From positions 1 to 27,908 of the IMG/VR virus record IMGVR_UViG_3300032294_002106: a stretch of 27,908 nucleotides of DNA, one strand, 5' to 3'. This DNA is from a virus. Made by a program: the position numbers and the translations under genes. This document shows positions 6,892 to 12,997 of the stretch, piece after piece. Below the pieces are notes generated by a model, which was not told the origin of the DNA, did not search any database, and saw only the letters and a list, made by a program, of their open reading frames with translations. Positions within the stretch are counted from its first letter, which is position 1. Each line of letters starts with the position of its first letter.

Positions 6892-7231
6892 AGCCCTGAT
6901 CCTCTGGCAAGTGGCTGGCGTGCGCAGTGATAGAAATCGCGAAGACCGTGCGGCCTACCTAGAGAGAACGAACGACCCCACGGGTGCAGCCCAAGGGATG
7001 TACACATTCGGACTGATGGTCCGGTTTATTGCAACGATGTTCCTATGGCCGTTCGCTGCGGCCTACCGAACAGGGTTCTTCAAGAAGGCACCACAGCTAG
7101 CGCTGTGGACTTGCATTACTTTCTCGCTTGTCTTCGCTCTTGGAGCCCTTCCCATCTACGCATTGATCGGCTTCTGCTGGGCTTTCGGTGAAATGACGGC
7201 CTGGGCTGCGAGAAACGGAGCCGCATCATGA
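6884..7231 (+). CDS. membrane protein with two transmembrane segments
   Basis: GTG start inside the end of the previous gene. 115 residues with two hydrophobic segments: about 43-63 (FGLMVRFIATMFLWPFAAAY) and about 74-104 (LALWTCITFSLVFALGALPI and onward). The first 40 residues are polar and likely cytoplasmic. It lies just before two lipoprotein genes, so this cluster may act at the cell envelope, for example in superinfection exclusion. That role is inference. Confidence 0.65.
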   Translation: MLEALILWQVAGVRSDRNREDRAAYLERTNDPTGAAQGMYTFGLMVRFIATMFLWPFAAAYRTGFFKKAPQLALWTCITFSLVFALGALPIYALIGFCWAFGEMTAWAARNGAAS

Positions 7232-7252
7232 GAGGCAAGAAGGAGATCTCAG

Positions 7253-7864
7253 GTGCAACTTTCGAAACGATTAATAGCCATCCTCCCAGTGGCCGGATTA
7301 CTTCTCACCGCGTGTGGAACTTCCAGCGCGGCAATGTCGCAAAGCACCGCACCGGGGGCGGCCCAGACGGTGTCCCCGGAGAAACAAGTAAACGAAATTG
7401 AAAAGTCGGCTCCAGCACAGCTGCAGCTCGAGCCGAAGACAGTAAAGGTTCGCAAAGTCGGCCCGCCCTGCGGGGACAAAGTCGTCAAGTGGATCTGGGC
7501 AGCAGGGTTCCGTGGACAAGAAGTCCGAGTAGCCTGGGCGATTGCCCAAAGAGAGTCCAATGGAAACCCGAACGAGAGCACGTATCCGGACCTCGGAATA
7601 GTCCAACTAAATTCGCCATCCTGGAGCGGGACCAAGTACTGGCCCGACAACATCTACGACCCGGTTCAGAGTTTCACCGCCATGCGCAAGATGGTCCGGG
7701 ACATGAACTGGCAACCGTGGGGCCTGCGTGTACATAAGGGCAAGGTCTCCTACGACTTCTCGTCTTACGGCATGTGGTCTTCCTGGCATCACCAGAACTG
7801 GATAGTCATCCCATTTGAACGGTACTACGCACAGTTCCCAAATAAGTGTGCGAAGAACCTCTGA
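7253..7864 (+). CDS. lipoprotein with lysozyme/transglycosylase-like domain
   Basis: 203 residues from a GTG start preceded by AAGGAG. The N-terminus is a lipoprotein signal (KRLIAILPVAG, lipobox LLTAC, lipidated Cys21). After a disordered linker (about 22-70), residues about 73-200 resemble a lytic transglycosylase-like fold: VAWAIAQRESNGNPN with Glu101 in the position of the catalytic acid, then DLGIVQLNS. The mature protein should sit on the outer face of the membrane and could cut or bind peptidoglycan. Wall remodelling during DNA entry or blocking a second phage are both possible. Confidence 0.75.
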   Translation: MQLSKRLIAILPVAGLLLTACGTSSAAMSQSTAPGAAQTVSPEKQVNEIEKSAPAQLQLEPKTVKVRKVGPPCGDKVVKWIWAAGFRGQEVRVAWAIAQRESNGNPNESTYPDLGIVQLNSPSWSGTKYWPDNIYDPVQSFTAMRKMVRDMNWQPWGLRVHKGKVSYDFSSYGMWSSWHHQNWIVIPFERYYAQFPNKCAKNL

Positions 7865-7878
7865 AGAGAGTTCGAGAC

Positions 7879-8289
7879 ATGAAGATCAAGATTAGTTATT
7901 TAGTTGCCATCCCAGTAGCTGCGCTCGTGTTCACGGCCTGCTCATCTGGTACCCCAGCAGCAACGGTGACCGTAACGGCCACTGCCACCGAGACCGAGAC
8001 GCGGCCCGCTCCTGAGCCCGCCCAGGAAGCGGACACGGATAATCTTTCTGAAAGTGAGAAGGATGAGACGTACTTGCTGCTCCTCTCGACGAAGGTCAAC
8101 ACATTCGGTATTGATGAGGACACCCTCACTGAACTCGGCAGGACCATCTGCGATTCTCTCGACCGTGGGATTGATGTCGAGAGCATTTACATGGTCGCGA
8201 AGTCGAGCGGCTTGAGCGATGATGAAGCCGCTGCAATCATTGCCGCCGCCATCGTCGTGTACTGCCCTCAGCACGAAAGTTCTGTATAA
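7879..8289 (+). CDS. DUF732-like lipoprotein
   Basis: 136 residues. Lipoprotein signal with lipobox VFTAC (Cys21), a Thr/Glu/Pro-rich linker (about 22-55), then a compact domain with FGIDEDTLTELGRTICDSLDRG, the helical SGLSDDEAAAII and a C-terminal VYCPQH. Two Cys in these positions probably form a disulfide. This pattern fits DUF732, a family mostly found as exported proteins of mycobacteria and relatives. It follows the lysozyme-like lipoprotein and is probably co-transcribed. Acquired host gene or exclusion factor are reasonable ideas; neither is shown. Confidence 0.75.
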   Translation: MKIKISYLVAIPVAALVFTACSSGTPAATVTVTATATETETRPAPEPAQEADTDNLSESEKDETYLLLLSTKVNTFGIDEDTLTELGRTICDSLDRGIDVESIYMVAKSSGLSDDEAAAIIAAAIVVYCPQHESSV

Positions 8290-8336
8290 CGGTCTGACCC
8301 CGTTAAGCGCGTCCAGTGAGACGGCACGGGGAATCC

Positions 8337-8414
8337 GGGGCGGTAGCTCAGCTGGTCAGAGCAGCAGACTCATAATCTGTCAGGTCGTGGGTTCGAGCCC
8401 CACCCGCCCCACCA
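8337..8414 (+). tRNA. tRNA with CAT anticodon (Met, possibly Ile2)
   Basis: A full cloverleaf: acceptor GGGGCGG (8337-8343) pairs with CCGCCCC (8404-8410), a TAGCTCAGCTGG D arm, anticodon stem GCAGA/TCTGT with loop CTCATAA (anticodon CAT at 8371-8373), and the T arm GGGTTCGAGCCCC. An encoded CCA follows the discriminator A (8411-8414). A CAT anticodon reads AUG, or AUA if the C is modified to lysidine; identity cannot be decided by eye. Confidence 0.9.
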
Positions 8415-8437
8415 TTTGTAAATATCTCCGATTGGGC

Positions 8438-8466
8438 TTGACCTAGCCCTAGGGACTCTGTATTAT
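8438..8466 (+). promoter_or_regulatory. strong promoter for the 8471-8574 RNA
   Basis: TTGACC (8438-8443), a 17-bp spacer and TATTAT (8461-8466). The expected start, six to eight bases downstream, falls at or within two bases of the first base of a long RNA stem. Confidence 0.8.
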
Positions 8467-8470
8467 TGAG

Positions 8471-8574
8471 GTGTGGGCGGAGGTAAGCGACCCGTCACGC
8501 GGACTGTGAATCCGAGCGGAGTTCCGTGGGAGTCGGAACCGCGTTGTGACATCGACTCGCTCCTCCGCCCACAC
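8471..8574 (+). ncRNA. putative structured RNA of about 104 nt
   Basis: The ends pair over 13 bp without mismatch (GTGTGGGCGGAGG at 8471-8483 with CCTCCGCCCACAC at 8562-8574). After a two-base bulge the stem continues with AGCGA/TCGCT. Further in, GTCACGCG (8494-8501) pairs with CGCG plus TGAC (8540-8550) around a TTG bulge, and a perfect six-bp hairpin GTTCCG/CGGAAC closes on a seven-base loop (8521-8539). Alternatively the middle forms D-arm-like and anticodon-arm-like hairpins (loop CTGTGAA), but no T arm is present. It could be a regulatory RNA, a degenerate tRNA-like element or the leader of the next gene, 35 bases on. Confidence 0.65.
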
Positions 8575-8608
8575 ACAACAGACACAACGACAAAGAAGGA
8601 CGGGGACC

Positions 8609-9112
8609 ATGGGTCTTGATATGTATCTGAAGTACCGCAAGTCTTTTCACGGATACGAGCACACCTCAGACTCCGATGAGAAAGAGAAGTACCACAACAT
8701 CATCGAGGCAGCAGGCCTCGACGGCATGGTGACTAGCGACAGCCCCTTCGTTGAGGTTGAGACGACTGTCATCTACTGGCGCAAGGCCAACGCCATCCAC
8801 GGCTGGTTCGTGAATGAGTGCGGCGGCGGTGTAGATGAGTGCCAGTCCATCCCGGTTACGCGGGAGCAGTTGGTGAAACTTCGTGAACTTTGCTTCGAAG
8901 CCCTGAGCATCCCGGCGGGGTCATCGTTGCAAGACCACGCGCCAACGGTGCTGCCGCCGACACCCGGCTTCTTCTTCGGTTCCTACGATGTTGACGAGTG
9001 GTACGTCTCTGACTTGGAGCGAACGATGAGAGAAATCGACCGACTTCTCCCCCTCCTCCCCGTTGACGGCGAGGGCTGGGACTGGGGACTCGTCTATCAG
9101 GCTTCTTGGTAG
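8609..9112 (+). CDS. phage protein of the MGLDMYL-type family
   Basis: 167 residues. I start at the ATG at 8609 because an AAGGACGGGG stretch precedes it and the protein then begins MGLDMYLKYRK, a start shared by a family of uncharacterised proteins in many phages and bacteria. A Trp/His/Asn region (VIYWRKANAIHGWFVNE, about 52-68) is also typical, as is the C-terminal YDVDEWYVSDLERT. No catalytic motif is evident. It is the first gene after the structured RNA and so may be controlled by it. Confidence 0.7.
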   Translation: MGLDMYLKYRKSFHGYEHTSDSDEKEKYHNIIEAAGLDGMVTSDSPFVEVETTVIYWRKANAIHGWFVNECGGGVDECQSIPVTREQLVKLRELCFEALSIPAGSSLQDHAPTVLPPTPGFFFGSYDVDEWYVSDLERTMREIDRLLPLLPVDGEGWDWGLVYQASW

Positions 9113-9120
9113 TACGCTTC

Positions 9121-9167
9121 TAGTAGCAGGCGCGGGTCACTCCGGTTTAGGCCCGCGTCTGCTACTA
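9121..9167 (+). terminator. hairpin built on an inverted motif pair
   Basis: TAGTAGCAG and CTGCTACTA form the outer arms, and CGCGGG/CCCGCG the inner arms (one mismatch between), around a 15-base loop. It follows the gene ending at 9112. There is no T tract, so it may be a processing or protein-binding structure as well as a terminator. Confidence 0.6.
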
Positions 9168-9195
9168 ACAACACAAACATTAGACGGAGGAAACA

Positions 9196-9522
9196 ATGAC
9201 AACTAAGACAGATTTCAGGATCATCGAACACGGCCACCCGCTCTACATGGGCATGTTCACGGACGACGGCAACATCCAGGTCCACAACATGGTCAACATC
9301 CTCATCCTAGAAGCGACCCGTGGCGAGTTCATGCGGCACGAGTTGCAGAGTGTCCTGCGGCAGGCGATGGAGAATCTGGAACAGAATGGCTACGGCGAGA
9401 TTTACGACACTGACGTTCGGATGAAGATCGCAGCGCGGCTCAACCGCGAGTTGCTTGCCCCGATGAAGTGGACTCAGATCGACTACTTCTTTGACGACTG
9501 GGACGGGGTGCAGCCGCGATGA
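9196..9522 (+). CDS. unknown 108-residue protein
   Basis: ATG preceded by ACGGAGGAAA. The N-terminus has strand-like and polar segments (DFRIIEHGHPLYMGMFTDDG), followed by a long helix with many Met, Glu and Leu residues. It ends in an acidic DYFFDDWDG patch. Its stop overlaps the next ATG. No family recognised. Confidence 0.65.
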   Translation: MTTKTDFRIIEHGHPLYMGMFTDDGNIQVHNMVNILILEATRGEFMRHELQSVLRQAMENLEQNGYGEIYDTDVRMKIAARLNRELLAPMKWTQIDYFFDDWDGVQPR

Positions 9523-9728
9523 AGTTTCAGTTCACTACCACCGTGGAAGCCGAGACGTACGGCCAAGCAGTGGAAGTCATGAATGAGCGTATCCACTATG
9601 ACGAGGACTACGGCTTCCCCTACGAGATTGACTGGGAAGACATCCCGTCCAACGAGGCAGCTGAGGTTCTACACGAAATGCAGATGGAGTTCGAGATGGA
9701 CGAACGGCGTACCGAACTCCTCGATTGA
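9519..9728 (+). CDS. unknown 69-residue acidic protein
   Basis: ATGA overlap with the previous gene. It starts with a strand-like MKFQFTTTVEAETYGQAVEV, as in small ferredoxin-like folds where a strand is followed by a helix, then becomes strongly acidic with several Glu and Met. It is the end of this two-gene unit; a double hairpin follows. No family recognised. Confidence 0.6.
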   Translation: MKFQFTTTVEAETYGQAVEVMNERIHYDEDYGFPYEIDWEDIPSNEAAEVLHEMQMEFEMDERRTELLD

Positions 9729-9760
9729 CAAGGGCTCAGCAGTCTGGGATCATCAGACTT

Positions 9761-9842
9761 CCTGAGGGTCGAGGTTCTCCCCCGTCCCTCCCCTCAGGAA
9801 CCGGCCCCCCACGGAGTTCCCCCCCGTCCTCTGTGGGGGGCC
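9761..9842 (+). terminator. tandem terminator hairpins
   Basis: First CCTGAGGG/CCCTCAGG (9761-9798), then a very stable stem of about 14 bp, GGCCCCCCACGGAG with CTCTGTGGGGGGCC (9803-9842), followed by CATCATTCTT. A motif copy (9850-9859) comes immediately after. Confidence 0.75.
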
Positions 9843-9904
9843 ATCATTCTTAGTAGCAGTCACCAACACCACACCACACACCACAAATGACGAAAGGACC
9901 GGCA

Positions 9905-10039
9905 ATGCCTACGTATGTAGAAGTTGAGACCATGGACGGACGCGGGCTCCACTGGGTAGTAGATGAGGAAGTCATCTCAAAGTTGATTTTTATTTTGGGC
10001 GAACCCGACATCGAACTCTTGCAAGATGAAGCGGCATGA
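9905..10039 (+). CDS. unknown 44-residue protein
   Basis: ATG preceded by AAAGGA. MPTYVEVETMDGRGLHWVVDEE looks like a beta-rich start, followed by a helix and an acidic end. It stands alone between a double terminator and a promoter; the promoter's -35 box lies in its last codons. No family recognised. Confidence 0.5.
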   Translation: MPTYVEVETMDGRGLHWVVDEEVISKLIFILGEPDIELLQDEAA

Positions 10040-10047
10040 CCTAGAAT
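10019..10047 (+). promoter_or_regulatory. promoter with TTGCAA -35 box
   Basis: TTGCAA (10019-10024), a 17-bp spacer and TAGAAT (10042-10047). The predicted start near 10054 falls in CTACTAGTAG, directly before a motif copy, so the motif would be the first part of the transcript of the gene at 10087. Confidence 0.65.
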
Positions 10048-10086
10048 GGGACTACTAGTAGTAGCAAACAAGCGACGGAGGGAAAC

Positions 10087-10746
10087 ATGCCTAACTGGGT
10101 CTACAACAACCTAAGCATCACCGACCCCAGCGGTGAGCACACTGCCGACATTGCACGGCTCGTTGAGCAGGTCGGAGCCTCGTACACCACGGTCGGAAGC
10201 GATTGGGATAACGGCTCGTACACGATCAGGGAGGTCAAAGTCCCCAATCCCGTGCTGTCTTTCTGGAACATCAAGCGGCCAGAAGGCGAGGGACTAGAGC
10301 AGTGGAACGAGTCCATCCGTGCAGGCGGGGCGCATCCGTTCTGGTACGAATGGAGCGTGGACAACTGGGGATGCAAGTGGGACGCGAGCGAGGTGGACAT
10401 GCAGGACCATGCGGTAGATCACAAGCAATACACGTTCAGCACACCGTGGTCCCCGCCCCTGCCGATCCTTGCCACCCTGAGCGAGCAGTACCCGAACCTC
10501 CACATTGAGTTGGAGTGGGAGGAGGAGCAGGGCTTCGGCGGCACGTTCGTGTTCACGAACGGGGAGGCCACGGAAACTGACTCCTACGACATTCCTTCCT
10601 CTCATGCGGATCACGTTTCACGGGGTAGGGACTGCATCTGCGAGTATTACGATGATCCAGAAGATTTCTACCCCGACTGCCCCAACGCACTACCTGAGGG
10701 CGCTATCATTCCGAACGACGAGTTGGAAGTGGAGGTAATGCTGTGA
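10087..10746 (+). CDS. Api92-like protein
   Basis: 219 residues, ATG preceded by ACGGAGGGAAA. The N-terminus MPNWVYNNLSI, the middle YEWSVDNWGCKWDASEV (about 86-102) and STPWSPPLPILATLSEQYP (about 115-133) match the Api92-like ferredoxin-like domain found in phages and plasmids. Near the C-terminus there is a CICEYYDD...YPDC segment. The biochemical role of the family is not known. It is coupled to the next gene by a GTG overlap and is the first gene behind its promoter. Confidence 0.8.
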   Translation: MPNWVYNNLSITDPSGEHTADIARLVEQVGASYTTVGSDWDNGSYTIREVKVPNPVLSFWNIKRPEGEGLEQWNESIRAGGAHPFWYEWSVDNWGCKWDASEVDMQDHAVDHKQYTFSTPWSPPLPILATLSEQYPNLHIELEWEEEQGFGGTFVFTNGEATETDSYDIPSSHADHVSRGRDCICEYYDDPEDFYPDCPNALPEGAIIPNDELEVEVML

Positions 10747-11024
10747 GCGATGCAGATTTCATCGTGAGTGTTCCTGAGGCTGGGAAGGTCGGGAGTCTGA
10801 CCTACTTCGCTACAGACGGTAACTACGGAGATGCTGTCGGCCTGACTGTCATTGACACGACTGGCTGGACTGACATCGACTTCGAGACGTTCGATGCGGT
10901 CCTCGACCACGAGCGCGTCTCTCTTGCTCGCCTCATCTCTGAGTGGAAGGATGCGGAGGATAAGGCTTACTTCCATCCGTACTTCGAGAAGCTGGGCGTC
11001 CCAGAGGACTACTACGCTTCTTAG
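10743..11024 (+). CDS. unknown 93-residue acidic protein
   Basis: GTG start overlapping the end of the Api92-like gene. An acidic protein with likely mixed structure (TYFATDGNYGDAVGLTVIDT, then a helical region with WKDAEDKAY). The stop codon TAG lies inside a motif copy (11021-11030), so the motif gives two in-frame stops in tandem. No family recognised. Confidence 0.6.
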   Translation: MSDADFIVSVPEAGKVGSLTYFATDGNYGDAVGLTVIDTTGWTDIDFETFDAVLDHERVSLARLISEWKDAEDKAYFHPYFEKLGVPEDYYAS

Positions 11025-11039
11025 TAGCAAAGTTGAGAG

Positions 11040-11073
11040 CCCCCAGATGTCGCACCCCCGCGATGTCTGGGGG
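11040..11073 (+). terminator. intrinsic terminator
   Basis: CCCCCAGA (11040-11047) pairs with TCTGGGGG (11066-11073), with inner TCGC/GCGA pairs, followed by TCTTTCATTGTT. Motif copies lie on each side (11021 and 11084), with a third at 11131. Confidence 0.75.
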
Positions 11074-11196
11074 TCTTTCATTGTTAGTAGCAAAGTTGCA
11101 TTGTGGGACTAGCCATCACAACTTCCTTCCTTAGTAGCAAAGTGCGCCTGCACCTCCGCTCCTCACGACACGAACGCAGAAACTTTGCACAAGGAT

Positions 11197-11225
11197 TTGA
11201 CACTTAGTGCAAATGAGAGTATCGT
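11197..11225 (+). promoter_or_regulatory. promoter with perfect TTGACA
   Basis: TTGACA (11197-11202), a 17-bp spacer and TATCGT (11220-11225). The AAATGAGAGTA stretch before and into the -10 box recurs at the promoter near 14990. It drives the gene at 11269 and probably the MoxR gene. Confidence 0.6.
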
Positions 11226-11268
11226 CCTTCCTGTAAGCAACACCTACACACCTACTACGGAGGATGGA

Positions 11269-11766
11269 ATGGACATTACAAAGCCCGTGCAGGGCGTGGC
11301 GGTCTACGCAGAGTTTGCGCGTAGCAACGCCACAACTCAGGTCATCATCACCCCCGATGGATTCGACTCCAACGGGAACGAGGTCACAATGTCGATCATT
11401 CGGCGCACGGTGACTGACACCAGCCCACGCAAGCAGTGGCGTTTCAGCAGCCTTGTCGCTGCCGACCCGATCATGCAGATTGTCGCTACGCGCGGTGTCT
11501 CAATAGACGAGGCCAAGGAACTTTACTGCGACGAGCGTATGCGCTACGCATCCTCGCTGTTCGATCAGATCGCGCGCGGCGATTGGACCCTTGTGGGCGA
11601 GCCTCTGCTCATTGAGGTTTCCAAGATCGACCTTGACAACGTGCGGGAGTCCAAGACTCCGACGAAGTTGCTCTACCGCATCACTCAGTCGCGGATTGCC
11701 AAGGGCTACCCGACTGATCTCGTGAACACCACAGTCGCCGCTGCCGCTGTTAGTAGCAGCGTCTAA
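11269..11766 (+). CDS. unknown 165-residue protein upstream of the MoxR ATPase
   Basis: I choose the ATG at 11269, with CGGAGG five bases upstream, because the longer reading from 11185 would run through the promoter. The protein has beta-rich and mixed segments (VQGVAVYAEFARSNATTQVI), then helices and an Ala/Val/Ser-rich tail; a motif copy encodes part of that tail. It lies 23 bases before the AAA+ gene, so the three genes from here to 14839 may form one functional unit. No family recognised. Confidence 0.65.
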   Translation: MDITKPVQGVAVYAEFARSNATTQVIITPDGFDSNGNEVTMSIIRRTVTDTSPRKQWRFSSLVAADPIMQIVATRGVSIDEAKELYCDERMRYASSLFDQIARGDWTLVGEPLLIEVSKIDLDNVRESKTPTKLLYRITQSRIAKGYPTDLVNTTVAAAAVSSSV

Positions 11767-11789
11767 CACCTACACAGGAGGATGGGATA

Positions 11790-12839
11790 ATGCTTACAGA
11801 AAGGTACGCCAATATCGGCTCTCCGACAGGGCCGACGACGTTCTGGCAGAAGGTTGTCGAAGTTGCAGCGCAGAAGGATGTTGAGGACTCTGCGATCAGA
11901 CTGAGCGCAGTTGTTCTGCCGCAAGGTCGCTACGTCGCACGGGCATCGGGACCGCGCAGGCCGCGTGGGTCGAAGCCCGTAGTAGCAACTACTACCACGG
12001 TGGAGAGCATGGAAGCCGAAGAGGTCTACGTCCGTCCCAATGGGCAGGACTACCACGCTCGCACTTGGGGAGAGCATGGCGATGTTGCGGCTCTCCGCAA
12101 GGCACGCGAGGTCACGGCTCAGGCTTTCAGCGAGGGCAAGGGCTCTCCGATGTTCTCTCTGCTCTACGGCGCTCCCGGTTGCGGAAAGACCGCGCTGGTG
12201 GAGGCCGCGTTCGGTGAGAGCCTGTTCACCATCCTTGGCACGGGTGACACGGAGGTCGCAGATATGATCGGCGGCTACGTCCAGACTCCCTCTGGCGGCT
12301 TTGAGTGGGTCGATGGTGACCTCATTCGCGCTGCGGAGTCAGGAGGCGTCTACTTCATTGACGAGATCGGTCTGATCGACCCGAAGGTGTTGTCCATCGT
12401 CTACGGTCTGATGGATGGTCGTCGTGAGATCACAGTCACCGCCAACCCTGAGCGCGGCACGGTCAAGGCGCACCCTGAGTTCTACGTCGTGGCTGCTACT
12501 AACCCTAACGCTCCCGGTGTTCGACTCAGCGAGGCTCTGCTGTCGCGCTTCACCGTGCAGGTGGAAATGACGACAGATTGGAACCTTGCGCGGAAGTTGG
12601 GTGTCAGCACCACGATGGTCACCGCCGCGCAGAATCTCGCCAAGAAGCAGCAGTCTCACGAAGTTTCGTGGGCACCGCAGATGCGCGAGTTGCTCGCCTT
12701 CCGCGACATTAGCGACACGTTCGGCACGGAGTTCGCTCTCTCCAACTTGCTCGCCGCCGCTCCCGAAATGGACCGTCCTGTAGTAGCAGACGTTCTCACA
12801 AGGGCGTTCGGCGCTGAGTGCAAGCCTGCCAAGATTTAG
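11790..12839 (+). CDS. MoxR-type AAA+ ATPase
   Basis: 349 residues, ATG preceded by AGGAGG. After an N-terminal region of about 110 residues comes a AAA_5/MoxR-like core: Walker A GAPGCGKT (127-134), Walker B VYFIDE (187-192, catalytic Glu192), sensor ATNPN (236-240) and an Arg in LLSRF as a likely finger. MoxR proteins are ATP-driven chaperones that usually work with a VWA-domain partner to insert cofactors or activate other complexes; such a partner is encoded next door. Two motif copies lie in frame in VVA codons and one in the ATN codons. Confidence 0.9.
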   Translation: MLTERYANIGSPTGPTTFWQKVVEVAAQKDVEDSAIRLSAVVLPQGRYVARASGPRRPRGSKPVVATTTTVESMEAEEVYVRPNGQDYHARTWGEHGDVAALRKAREVTAQAFSEGKGSPMFSLLYGAPGCGKTALVEAAFGESLFTILGTGDTEVADMIGGYVQTPSGGFEWVDGDLIRAAESGGVYFIDEIGLIDPKVLSIVYGLMDGRREITVTANPERGTVKAHPEFYVVAATNPNAPGVRLSEALLSRFTVQVEMTTDWNLARKLGVSTTMVTAAQNLAKKQQSHEVSWAPQMRELLAFRDISDTFGTEFALSNLLAAAPEMDRPVVADVLTRAFGAECKPAKI

Positions 12840-12866
12840 GCCCATCCTCCCCTTGGCAGGACGCGG

Positions 12867-12892
12867 GGGGCGGGGAGTAGGTGCCCCGCCCC
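12867..12892 (+). terminator. GC-rich hairpin between the ATPase and VWA genes
   Basis: GGGGCGGGG (12867-12875) pairs with CCCCGCCCC (12884-12892) around eight bases. There is no T tract. It probably limits read-through from the ATPase gene into the separately promoted VWA gene. Confidence 0.6.
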
Positions 12893-12915
12893 TCGCACCC
12901 TCTTAGTAGCAAGTA

Positions 12916-12945
12916 TTGACACCTACTCACCTGAGACACTAGAAT
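12916..12945 (+). promoter_or_regulatory. promoter for the VWA gene
   Basis: TTGACA (12916-12921), an 18-bp spacer and TAGAAT (12940-12945). A motif copy (12903-12912) ends four bases before the -35 box, where a bound protein could contact RNA polymerase. The expected start is near 12952. Confidence 0.75.
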
Positions 12946-12955
12946 CAGAGTGCAA

Positions 12956-12993
12956 GGACACAGGACACAGGACACAGGACACGAAGGGACACA
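12956..12993 (+). repeat. tandem GGACACA repeats in the VWA leader
   Basis: Four head-to-tail GGACACA units (the last lacks the final A), then GAAG, then one more unit that runs into the AGGA before the ATG at 12998. The repeats would form nearly the whole 5' leader. Slippage or protein/RNA binding could tune translation. Confidence 0.8.
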
Positions 12994-12997
12994 GGAA

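Noticed and set aside
8471-8574. A tRNA-His gene (loop with GTG)
   Set aside because: The D-arm-like and anticodon-arm-like hairpins are present but there is no T arm or T loop, and the terminal stem is 13 uninterrupted base pairs. Listed as a structured RNA instead.
11185-11268. Upstream extension of the gene at 11269
   Set aside because: It would place the start before the TTGACA promoter and has no ribosome binding site, while CGGAGG stands before 11269.
12950-12997. GTG start that would add 16 residues to the VWA protein
   Set aside because: It would lie at the predicted transcription start and translate the GGACACA repeats; the ATG at 12998 has an AGGA site.
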